Source of the DNA: Desulfosporosinus cupriresistens
GTDB lineage: Bacteria > Bacillota > Desulfitobacteriia > Desulfitobacteriales > Desulfitobacteriaceae
Assembly (NCBI RefSeq): GCF_001707885.1
Contig: NZ_MASS01000004.1
Span: 62,001-126,000, forward strand
Reading direction: 5' to 3'
Length of the DNA: 64,000 nt
In this document: one piece after another, positions 44,313-52,296 of the stretch
Layout of the letters: every line of letters starts with the position of its first letter
Position numbering within the stretch: the first letter of the stretch is position 1
Notes under the pieces: generated by a model
The model's input: the letters and a program-made list of their open reading frames with translations, nothing else
What the model was told of the DNA's origin: nothing
Databases searched by the model: none
Program-made: the position numbers and the translations under genes

Positions 44313-44966
44313 GTGGCGCAATTTGATTATGAAGCCTGGAAAGACCGAATTGCTAACCGTACGGATATTACTGGTATGGTTACACATCTTACAAAGCCAA
44401 AAGATATTACATTAACTACAAAGGACGAAAACGAGATTAACTTTAGAGCAGTTGATTCTTTAATTAACATATTGAAAGAAAGAAAGATTTATGGGAGTAC
44501 AACCCAGTCAGGTTTTATCATAGGTAATACTCCTGCTGTTTGCTTTCAAGACGTTCCATTTTATGGATTGATACAGAATGTTGAATATGAAAAAGAGTTA
44601 AGAATGACGGACAAGTCGCATAAAATACGTTATTGTGGCGTTGGGCTAGTATTTTCGAAGTTTTACATATTTGGGAAGGGTGGAAGGCCTGTGTTCTATG
44701 AACAGACAGAGAAGGCTAAAAAGATTCTACCAGAAAATGAGTATTGGAGAGTTGTAAATTATCAAGTCTTAACAGGTAATTCCAAAATAATTGACTGGAC
44801 TCATGAAAGGGAGTGGAGAGTTCCTGGAGACATAGAGTTCGAGCTGAGTTTACCTCATATTGTTCTATATGATAAAGCATGTTGGGACTATTTTAACGAC
44901 ATGTGTCCTGAGGATATAATTCAACAGGTTTATGGTACAACAATCCTAAAGAGTCTATTGATGTAA
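44313..44966 (+). CDS. AbiGi/DUF2971-like protein
   Basis: 217 residues from GTG 44313, 8 nt after GGAGGT; upstream starts at 44247 or 44298 overlap the palindrome or lack a site. NTPAVCFQDVPFYGL, GVGLVFSKFYIFGKGGRPVF and DWTHEREWRVPG match the pattern of AbiGi/DUF2971-type proteins, thought to be ADP-ribosyltransferase-like and linked to abortive infection. Active residues are not certain. It is the only plus-strand gene in this island. Confidence 0.55.
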   Translation: MAQFDYEAWKDRIANRTDITGMVTHLTKPKDITLTTKDENEINFRAVDSLINILKERKIYGSTTQSGFIIGNTPAVCFQDVPFYGLIQNVEYEKELRMTDKSHKIRYCGVGLVFSKFYIFGKGGRPVFYEQTEKAKKILPENEYWRVVNYQVLTGNSKIIDWTHEREWRVPGDIEFELSLPHIVLYDKACWDYFNDMCPEDIIQQVYGTTILKSLLM

Positions 44967-45119
44967 ACATCTGGGGCCCAAAACGTTACATAACACATAG
45001 ATTTTCTAGATAATAATTATAACACCAACGTGCTTATTGATAACGAGTGCCCTTTTTAGCTAAAGTTTTTCACCCAGACACCTATAAGAACTTTTGGGAT
45101 TAACATTCGCCGCCCAAGG

Positions 45120-45181
45120 ACGTTATTCCACCTGCCTCGAAAAATAAATTGTCGCGGCAGGTGGAGTACATTGTTATATGA
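45120..45181 (-). other. attC-like hairpin after HEPN gene
   Basis: On the minus strand TCATATAAC starts 1 nt after the stop codon. TCCACCTGCC and GGCAGGTGGA then form a 10-bp stem with flanking partial pairing, ending ATAACG. The closing GTTRRRY is replaced by TCC. Confidence 0.45.
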
Positions 45182-46606
45182 CTACCAGTTAATATAATTT
45201 GCAGAAAGCTTCTTGAAACGACTATCAAGGACACACTTTCCCGTACTTTCGATGTTGCTGATCAAAAAATCCAGACACTCGATGAGCCTAGCGTTAACTA
45301 CACTTTGCTTTATGATCTCCAAAGCAGATTTAGCTTTGGTACGACATGAAGAAGCTTCTAACTTTCGCTGGATTTCGTAATTAGCTAATGCAGACATTGC
45401 GTGAGGAGTGTATTTATCTCCGATCATTGATAAGATATGTTCATAATAAACCTTTCCTCTTGGAGATACACCATTACAATAAGAGACATCACGACCAATA
45501 CAACACATTAATATAACTGTCACTAACTTCTCAGCATTGTTTGGTAAAATGTCTTTTTGTTCTTGAACATATGACGCAATAAGGTCCGCAACAGGAGCTT
45601 CGTGGTGGAAATTATCCCAGCTATTATGTTTATCCAGAAGTTCATCAAGCAAGGTATCAACTATTATTACTCTCTCGTTTGGAGTTCTGTACGGATTACC
45701 ACCAACAACCTGTAAGAATTGTTCACCTAATTCATACTTTTCTTTGTGTAAATTTGTGTTGTATCCTTCAAGAATTATCCCGATTTTGTATTTTGGATCA
45801 TCCAGACAATTAGCCCAGATAGCCGGAGCAATCAGTGATATATTTTTCCTGACCAGAGGGTCAGTATCAGTAGACACATATATTCCAAAGGTGGTACGGA
45901 TAATGCTGGCTAAATGATGACTGGCAAGCTCTGCAATTTTAGACTCTATTGTTTTTTGGTTGGCTGGGTCAAGTGGTGAGGTGTAAGTTCTAAGATTCCG
46001 AATGAATGCTTGTACTTGAAGTGCTGCTTCTGAAGGGTGGTCATTTAGAACATCTTGTATACATGTCTGTAACCATCCTAAAAGTTCAAAGGCATTAATT
46101 GTATAATTGGTTGGATGTGAAATGCCGATATCATTCCGCATTTCAAGTATATGTTTGAGTTTTTTATATGTGGTGTCGGATATAAGTTCAAGCTTTCGGC
46201 ATGTGTCAAGAAGAACAGCATCTTTCAAAGATGCAAGGTCTTCCTCAGTCTGGTAAAAATCTCTTGCTTTGCCTCCCACGGCTGAATCAAAAAAGATGTC
46301 TATTCCATAGGCGATTGCTTTTTTCCAAAGGTCTAGAACAACTTCGTTCCAGATAGCATTAAGTGAGTAATCGAACAAACCAAAGCCAGCACCTACAACA
46401 AATTTAGATAGATACCTTGCGTCTCTTTTTATTGCAGAAGGTAACGATTCAATATATGTGGGCAAGTTCTTTGCAATAATATTGCGTTCTGATTGATTAG
46501 CAATTATATTGTCGAATGGCAAGCCAATTTGTTGAAGAAAATCAACAATCAGCTGTGCCTGAGGGTCTACAATTTCTACAGAAACGACTTTTGTAAGTTC
46601 ACTCAT
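45182..46606 (-). CDS. HEPN-motif protein, candidate RNase effector
   Basis: 474 residues from ATG at 46604-46606 with GAGGAGAGG upstream; the longer frame starts inside the border heptamer. RNDIGISH (R157 to H164) fits the R-x(4-6)-H motif of HEPN ribonucleases, within a helical N-terminal half. The C-terminal half is also helical, resembling large abortive-infection proteins such as AbiJ-like families. No cysteine or nucleotide motif is seen. It is a cassette-like unit on the minus strand: its start border GTTAGATGA and end border TCATATAAC are complementary at 8 of 9 positions. Confidence 0.6.
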   Translation of the reverse strand: MSELTKVVSVEIVDPQAQLIVDFLQQIGLPFDNIIANQSERNIIAKNLPTYIESLPSAIKRDARYLSKFVVGAGFGLFDYSLNAIWNEVVLDLWKKAIAYGIDIFFDSAVGGKARDFYQTEEDLASLKDAVLLDTCRKLELISDTTYKKLKHILEMRNDIGISHPTNYTINAFELLGWLQTCIQDVLNDHPSEAALQVQAFIRNLRTYTSPLDPANQKTIESKIAELASHHLASIIRTTFGIYVSTDTDPLVRKNISLIAPAIWANCLDDPKYKIGIILEGYNTNLHKEKYELGEQFLQVVGGNPYRTPNERVIIVDTLLDELLDKHNSWDNFHHEAPVADLIASYVQEQKDILPNNAEKLVTVILMCCIGRDVSYCNGVSPRGKVYYEHILSMIGDKYTPHAMSALANYEIQRKLEASSCRTKAKSALEIIKQSVVNARLIECLDFLISNIESTGKCVLDSRFKKLSANYINW

Positions 46607-46620
46607 ATTTACGCCTCTCC

Positions 46621-46629
46621 TCATCTAAC
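46621..46629 (-). other. cassette-like start heptamer, GTTAGATGA
   Basis: Minus-strand GTTAGAT fits GTTRRRY (RRR=AGA, Y=T). It lies 14 bp before the HEPN gene start and pairs with TCATATAAC at the other end. Confidence 0.45.
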
Positions 46630-46889
46630 AATAATTAAAGTAGTTAGCTTAAATGCAGACCTCTTGGTTCCTTTTTACTATCTGAAGGTATTCCACAGCT
46701 TGTTAACCTTCATCCAATTTCTGGCTTCAACAAACTCCAATTCATATATTTTGTCAATATTTCTACATATTCGCAAAAAATCCTTTAATAGTGTGAATTT
46801 ATTTAACTGTATCTCTGTTTCATGATTCTTATTTCATTTTAAAGGTTATCCACAACCTGAGCTTTCTTCTTTAAGCAGGTTTTCTCCGA

Positions 46890-48191
46890 TTACCCATATT
46901 CAGTATCACTTCTTGTAGAATGCTCTTCGGAGAAAGACAAACTACCCTTTAAGGGTGATATGGCAGTATGCCCTTTTGAAATCCCATTAGAAAATAAGGT
47001 TTCTGCTCCGGCTGCAGCTGGGAGATTAGTATCGGTTAGGGAGTTCAAATATCCTTCAGAAAGGCTGTAAGAGGATTGGGCATACTTCCCCCTTGAAGTT
47101 TGGGCTTCAAGGATGCCCTTTTGACGGAGTTGAGATAAGGCTTCTTTTAGGCTTCTGTAGGCAACACCTAAACGTTCTGACCAGGCTTTTTGAGTTTCAG
47201 TGACGGTTTTATGTTGCTGGAGATCGGCAATGATATCAGCTTCGACTTCCTGGATATGGTCCCTTCTCCGATCGCGGGGCTTAGCCCATTTGTACCAGCC
47301 TTTTATCTGTGCAGATAGGCCAGTTATGGATGAAAGGACACGGGGGGAGGCATGGTGGCGGCCGGTAATGACAGAGCGATAGATTTTCTCAATCTCAGCC
47401 ATAGGTAGGGGTTCTTTGAGGTCTTTATTCCAAGCATGCAGCTTAGTGTGGATTTCCTGTGTAGGGATACCTGCATCCCATAGGCACAGGCCAAGACCAT
47501 AAGCCCAGCGGTTTCTTTCACCTTTTTCAGCGGCCGACTCTTGAATTCGTTTCCCGGCAGGAGTGGCCAACAAAGTGCCGATGTAGACAACCTTATGCTT
47601 CTTTTCCTTGGATGCTTTAATCGGTCGGCGAGCTTCATACCACTTAGAGAGTTCTTCCCAGGTAGTTCTGCTATAGGTGTCTGTGTAAACAATATTGGAC
47701 ATGGTTGGACAGCGTACCCAACGTTCTACACCGACGGCGCAGGGGTCAGCTTCCAGGGCTTCTACCATGGCTTCATGGATTTTCGAGACTTTGGCCAGAA
47801 GGATATCATGGCGGATTCTGAGGGGTTCAGATAAGATATTCCAGGCTTGATAGTGGCCAGGGGTAGCCGTGGTGATAATCAGCTCCGGCGTGGGAAGACC
47901 GGCAGCGTGATAGAGATCGAGGATTTCTTCCGGGGTAGTGCCTTGGGGGGTATCGAAATCGCAGACAAAAGCCAGGACGTGTCTTACATAGCGGCGTTGG
48001 CGGCGACGGGCAAAGAAAGTGGATGCAGTGATATAGGTGTAATCTTTGGATTCGAGATCGGGTAACGTCCACAGTAAACGGGAGTCGGATTTTATATTGG
48101 AGCCGAAAACCAGACCGTGATCTTTCTTTAGGTTGTTGAGTTTATATGGGCTGGTTTCAGGCAGTACGTAAGCATAAACTTCAGATAGCAT
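46890..48191 (-). CDS. primase/replication initiation protein of a mobile element
   Basis: 433 residues. The N-terminal ~190 residues resemble an archaeo-eukaryotic primase fold (HVLAFVCDFDTP with acidic pair; GHYQAWNILSEPLR). Residues ~225-275 form a PriCT-1 domain (KGERNRWAYGLGLCLWDAGI). A winged HTH follows near 340 (AWSERLGVAYRSLKEAL). Such proteins start replication of conjugative plasmids and ICEs in Firmicutes. Its position before conjugation genes agrees. ATG with AAAGGTTGG. Confidence 0.75.
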   Translation of the reverse strand: MLSEVYAYVLPETSPYKLNNLKKDHGLVFGSNIKSDSRLLWTLPDLESKDYTYITASTFFARRRQRRYVRHVLAFVCDFDTPQGTTPEEILDLYHAAGLPTPELIITTATPGHYQAWNILSEPLRIRHDILLAKVSKIHEAMVEALEADPCAVGVERWVRCPTMSNIVYTDTYSRTTWEELSKWYEARRPIKASKEKKHKVVYIGTLLATPAGKRIQESAAEKGERNRWAYGLGLCLWDAGIPTQEIHTKLHAWNKDLKEPLPMAEIEKIYRSVITGRHHASPRVLSSITGLSAQIKGWYKWAKPRDRRRDHIQEVEADIIADLQQHKTVTETQKAWSERLGVAYRSLKEALSQLRQKGILEAQTSRGKYAQSSYSLSEGYLNSLTDTNLPAAAGAETLFSNGISKGHTAISPLKGSLSFSEEHSTRSDTEYG

Positions 48192-48211
48192 TGAACCAAC
48201 CTTTCAAATCA

Positions 48212-48239
48212 AAATCCCGAGCAAGAAAGCTCGGGATTT
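48212..48239 (-). terminator. terminator upstream of the primase gene
   Basis: AAATCCCGAGC pairs with GCTCGGGATTT, with T-rich tail on the minus strand. It ends the ParA/CpaE-like operon. A second hairpin (TTCCCGG/CCGGGAA with T tail on the plus strand) is at 48311-48343. Confidence 0.7.
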
Positions 48240-48364
48240 AGGCAATTACTTAGGTTTATTAGTCATGGCATGATATAATTAGGTTAAGAATTTAATTATC
48301 TTTAGTATTGTTCCCGGTCATGTGCCGGGAATCTTTCTTTTTATGGGGTATTGAAAAGGAATGA

Positions 48365-49537
48365 TTAAGATACTCTCAGTCGTTTCTTTTTAATTTCTTC
48401 CGGTGGTATGGCAATTAGGTAATCGCTCATGATGTTTGTCCAGATCATGCGGTTAGGACTCGGGTCAAATAGATCTGGTGAGTAAGCAGTAAAGTATACT
48501 TGTCGCTCTGGATGTTTACTTACGATCTGCCGGAGAGTTTGGCGGTCATTATCTGGAGTAAATGAAAAGAGAAGATTTACAGAGGCATCTTTGACCACTT
48601 CAAGCGTTTTATTCAAATCGCTTAGTTCATAAGGTTTTGATGCGGCTGTAATTATCCGAATATGACTCACCATAAAAGCGTTTAGGTTTTGCTCATAGTC
48701 AAGCATTTTACCAAGATCGAAGATGTTAAAGTCATAGTCTGCTAGACTGAAGTTGACTTTCATGGTGTGAAAATGCACCCCTTTATGCTCAGCACTTTCG
48801 TCATTAACCGCGATATCGTAATATGGCAGCCAATTAAGCTGCTTGGTTGGATCGCACTCTACATAAGCTACTTTTGCTCCCAGGCTTGATAGGAAATAGG
48901 CCAGATTCAAAGCAGTTGTGGTTGTTCCCGTCTTTCCAGTGATCCCTGCAACTCCTACGGCTATCCCTTTTCTTTCTTTTTCAGTATCCAATCCTAATTT
49001 CGTTGTCTTATTGACCACCACATAGTCTACTGGCTCCTGTTCCGACCCCTTCTCTTTTTTGGCTTTCACAGACTCAGTTTGGGACTTAGCCCGTTTCACT
49101 TTAGGCCCTGGCTCTTCGATCGGTTGGATTTTGAATCGTTCTGCTTTCTCATAGCTCATTCCTTCGGGACTGATACACTCCAGGATTTCCTTCTTGATCT
49201 CCTCCGGATCTTCGGCCGTGACAAAGTTTCTTACTCCGGCATCATAGAGTTTGGATAGCAACTCATCACCTGGTTTCATTCCTTCGGCTAGATAGACTAT
49301 TCTTGCGTCATACATAGCCCGAAAGCCGAGAATACCTTCAATTAACTCTTCATCAGTGTCGTTAAGGGCTTGATGATCAATTGCAACATACTTGATATGA
49401 CTGAAGCTACGCATATCTCGGATGACAAACTTCTTAAGGTTAAATTCCCCGGAAAGTTTTTTTATCGGGATAGTTTCATCTTGGATAAAGTCGAATAGAC
49501 CAAGATTTAAATTACTCGTTAGGTAAAGTAACATCAT
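48365..49537 (-). CDS. ParA/CpaE-like ATPase with receiver-like N-terminus
   Basis: 390 residues from ATG at 49537 (AAGGAG upstream, 7 nt). Residues ~1-115 resemble a degenerate receiver (IKYVAIDHQAL, ARIVYLAEGM, GVRNFVTAEDPEE). The ATPase half has a Walker A variant GITGKTGTTTTALNLA near 205 and a YVECDP strand, with FNIFDLGKM as Walker B-like. CpaE-type proteins localise Tad pilus machinery. Its gene overlaps the upstream small membrane gene and lies next to VirB4-like genes, so it likely positions the conjugation or pilus apparatus. Confidence 0.7.
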   Translation of the reverse strand: MMLLYLTSNLNLGLFDFIQDETIPIKKLSGEFNLKKFVIRDMRSFSHIKYVAIDHQALNDTDEELIEGILGFRAMYDARIVYLAEGMKPGDELLSKLYDAGVRNFVTAEDPEEIKKEILECISPEGMSYEKAERFKIQPIEEPGPKVKRAKSQTESVKAKKEKGSEQEPVDYVVVNKTTKLGLDTEKERKGIAVGVAGITGKTGTTTTALNLAYFLSSLGAKVAYVECDPTKQLNWLPYYDIAVNDESAEHKGVHFHTMKVNFSLADYDFNIFDLGKMLDYEQNLNAFMVSHIRIITAASKPYELSDLNKTLEVVKDASVNLLFSFTPDNDRQTLRQIVSKHPERQVYFTAYSPDLFDPSPNRMIWTNIMSDYLIAIPPEEIKKKRLRVS

Positions 49538-49673
49538 AATCAACTCCTTGCAGGGTGAAATCGGGATGAATTTCTATGGGCATGGGTTCTCGTTTATCCT
49601 GAATGAGCAGGATGACGGCGACAATTAGGATAAAAGTATAGATAAATAATTCAAAGATTGTTTTACGTCCCTT
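49512..49673 (-). CDS. small membrane protein between M23 peptidase and ParA-like genes
   Basis: 53 residues from GTG at 49671-49673, overlapping the peptidase stop and with GAGGAGG upstream. One membrane helix (IFELFIYTFILIVAVILLI) and a short polar tail. The stop overlaps the next start, so the three genes are translationally coupled. Function unknown. Confidence 0.6.
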   Translation of the reverse strand, partial: KGRKTIFELFIYTFILIVAVILLIQDKREPMPIEIHPDFTLQGVDYDVTLPNE

Positions 49674-50397
49674 CACTAGAATTTTCCTCCTCTTCGCTTC
49701 CTTTTGGGGCGTATAGGTAAGGTACCGGGTCCGTATGGCTCCAGGACAATCTGGAGGTTCTGATCTCAAAATGGAGATGGTGGCCAGTGCTGGTACCTGG
49801 ATTTGGGTCAAGCTCCGGATCTCCTCCTTCTAAACCGATGATGTCACCGGTGAAGATCTCTTGATCGGGAAGGGCGAAGATTTTGGATAGATGGGCATAA
49901 AAAGAGTAGAAAGTTTCATCCGGATCATCGTGTTTGATCAAGATGTAATTTCCGTAATTTTTGTCGATCCCTACTTTGACAACTTGACCATCGGCAATAC
50001 TCTTGATTTCGCTATGCCATTCCGGAGCAATATCAATACCCGTGTGGAAGCTCGATTTGCCCGTTACAGGATGGACTCGTTGACCGTAGGGTGAGGTGAT
50101 TACACCTACTACTGGCATAGGATATTTTCCGTTTAAGATAGTGGCTCCCGTTTGGAGGCGGACTTTATCACCATGCTCCGCACGGAAGGCTTGGAGGGCT
50201 GCCATTTCGTTTGGGTTCGTGAAAAAGCCCGCTATGAAAGATAGCGGGCTTGCAAGGATATAGGCAAAGATCATGAGGATTAGAAGAACTAGGGCTATAG
50301 GTACTGAAAAAAGAATTAAAAGGTTCCTTCTTCCATCTTCGTCGGCGGCCAAAGCAACCAGGCGAAAAAGGACTTTACTGGTTACGGGGTCGGCCAT
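49663..50397 (-). CDS. M23 (LytM) peptidase with membrane anchor
   Basis: 244 residues. One helix at ~30-52 (FSVPIALVLLILMIFAYILA), then the M23 domain: TSPYGQRVHPVTGK, HTGIDIAP (zinc His and Asp) and TGHHLHFEIR. All catalytic residues are present. It cleaves peptidoglycan cross-links, here probably making room for the secretion channel (VirB1-like role). ATG follows GAGGTGAGC. Confidence 0.85.
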   Translation of the reverse strand: MADPVTSKVLFRLVALAADEDGRRNLLILFSVPIALVLLILMIFAYILASPLSFIAGFFTNPNEMAALQAFRAEHGDKVRLQTGATILNGKYPMPVVGVITSPYGQRVHPVTGKSSFHTGIDIAPEWHSEIKSIADGQVVKVGIDKNYGNYILIKHDDPDETFYSFYAHLSKIFALPDQEIFTGDIIGLEGGDPELDPNPGTSTGHHLHFEIRTSRLSWSHTDPVPYLYAPKGSEEEENSSEGT

Positions 50398-50409
50398 GCG
50401 CTCACCTCA

Positions 50410-52233
50410 CTATCTTCCTCCGGCTTTACCCATGTATTCAAATTTGTAATCGGGTATTTCAAAGTTAGCTCTCAGACGTTTTGATCCAACCATAAGAAGC
50501 GCTTGCCCACGTTGTTTGCTGGCCAACAGCTCCTCCTCTGCATCTGTTAGATTGTAGAGTTCTTTAGTTTCCTTTAAATTGCTTCCATCGGTACCCATGA
50601 GGATCTTGAAGCAGGCCATTTCGAGTAAAGGTTGTCCATACATCTTAATTTTAGGATCAAGAAAATCTACTACGCTGTGAGATATAACTCCAAGGGCCCC
50701 CTCATATTTCCGAACACCTTTTGAAACATTTCTTAAGAACATAAGACTTTGGGGGACATTTGGGTCAATCATATAGTAAGCTTCATCACAAATAAGCATA
50801 ACTCTTTGGGTTGGGTCTTTGACCATTTCGTCCCATGCCCATTGCAAGAGATTAAAATATTGAGCGGACTTAATATTATTTGAAGTTGCTTGCAAATCCT
50901 TGGTATCTAAACAAACACACTGGGAATCTGATTGAATCGTTGTATGCCCATTCCAAAGAAAACTATCTGAGCCTATAGCGATATCCCTAAGTAATAAACC
51001 TAAATCATCGTAGTCTTTTTGATAAGGATTATTCTGTTCCTTAGCTTTCTCAGTAATTTGGACATGAAGATCTTCCATAATAGGAAAATCGGTATTCTTT
51101 AGCTTTTTAATTTCTGTATCCCAAAAGATATTAAACTTGTTATAAATCTCAATGATTTCGCTTTTTAAAATTGCTTTTTGCCTATCACTTAACGAAGGAA
51201 TATACAGGCTAAAAAAGATTTCTAAGCTTTTGATATATAAAGCCATATCTCCCATTCCATGGCCATCATCAGCGTAGAGGTTATCAGCTTCACTTTCATC
51301 ATCTTTGGCCGCCGTTCTAATTTGTAGAGGGTTAACTTTGCCTTTAGATCCACCACCGGCATTAATCCAATCGCCATTCAGGTTAAGTGTAAAGTCTCTG
51401 TATTCCCGATGGGGGTCAATAAAGATGATCTTAGTTCCCCTCATATATTCTGATAATCCAATGTGTTTTATATCTGTAGATTTACCCACTCCTATGGTTC
51501 CTGTTATAACAAAATTCGAATTTGTTCTATCACCTCCCCTGATCCACGGGTCCAGAATAATAAGCCCACCTGCTGCATCCTTTGCGAAGTAGTAACCCGT
51601 TCCATCGTTATAACCTGACGAAGCGAATGGAAAGCCTCCAATAAAGCTAGAAAGGGGTACTGGGCGTTGGGTAATGTTTTCTACTTTTTCATTTGTGCCA
51701 TAAAAAGGAGAAAGCATTTTTAAACCTTCTCTTTGCAGATTAGCGAGAACTCGAACTTTGCATTTTAGTCCGGCTACAGTGCTTTCCACCCTACGGCATA
51801 CCTTTACGAAAGTTTGGTCATCTCTCGCAATAGGCATGACAATGACGCTCATGAGGCCTACTGATTCTCCGTCTTGGTCTATTTGGGCTAGTATCTTTTC
51901 TGCGTTATCCGCTGTTCTCACTGCCCTTTGGCGGGTTAAAGGATCTTTTGTGCTTTCTGCGGTGCCCCGATTGAGACGGATGGTTGAAGACAGGGTATCA
52001 ATAAATGCCCCTGTATCTGTAGGGGTAAAGGTAATAGATACGATGGTGGATGGGATGTTGGTGATTTTGGATAACCACCCATAATCAGGATCTTGATGGT
52101 ATTTGATTAGGCCATAAGCTTTGCCTTTGTTTTCTCCAATGGTGAGCGTGTTCCGGGTGAAGTTAAGCCCCATAGGGGTGATGACGTTCAAAAGTGCATT
52201 ATTAACAGGTATAGACTCTGTTCGTTTTGCCAT
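50410..52233 (-). CDS. virB4: VirB4/TraE-like conjugation ATPase
   Basis: 607 residues. N-terminal ~210 residues are the VirB4 N domain; Walker A is GTIGVGKSTD near residue 247 and Walker B VMLICDEAYYMID near 488. A conserved ALGVISHSVVDFLD follows. VirB4 powers pilus assembly and substrate transfer in type IV secretion at the cytoplasmic face. ATG with AAAGGAGC. Confidence 0.85.
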   Translation of the reverse strand: MAKRTESIPVNNALLNVITPMGLNFTRNTLTIGENKGKAYGLIKYHQDPDYGWLSKITNIPSTIVSITFTPTDTGAFIDTLSSTIRLNRGTAESTKDPLTRQRAVRTADNAEKILAQIDQDGESVGLMSVIVMPIARDDQTFVKVCRRVESTVAGLKCKVRVLANLQREGLKMLSPFYGTNEKVENITQRPVPLSSFIGGFPFASSGYNDGTGYYFAKDAAGGLIILDPWIRGGDRTNSNFVITGTIGVGKSTDIKHIGLSEYMRGTKIIFIDPHREYRDFTLNLNGDWINAGGGSKGKVNPLQIRTAAKDDESEADNLYADDGHGMGDMALYIKSLEIFFSLYIPSLSDRQKAILKSEIIEIYNKFNIFWDTEIKKLKNTDFPIMEDLHVQITEKAKEQNNPYQKDYDDLGLLLRDIAIGSDSFLWNGHTTIQSDSQCVCLDTKDLQATSNNIKSAQYFNLLQWAWDEMVKDPTQRVMLICDEAYYMIDPNVPQSLMFLRNVSKGVRKYEGALGVISHSVVDFLDPKIKMYGQPLLEMACFKILMGTDGSNLKETKELYNLTDAEEELLASKQRGQALLMVGSKRLRANFEIPDYKFEYMGKAGGR

Positions 52234-52253
52234 TTAGAGCTCCTTTCGATCAG

Positions 52254-52288
52254 CACAAAGCGGCAAGACTAAGACTTGCCGCTTTGTG
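52254..52288. terminator. terminator between surface-protein and virB4 genes
   Basis: CACAAAGCGGCAAG pairs perfectly with CTTGCCGCTTTGTG around a 7-nt loop. A T-rich tail lies on the plus-strand side; on the minus strand the tail is poor, so attenuation between the two genes is possible. Confidence 0.65.
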
Positions 52289-52296
52289 TTAATTTT

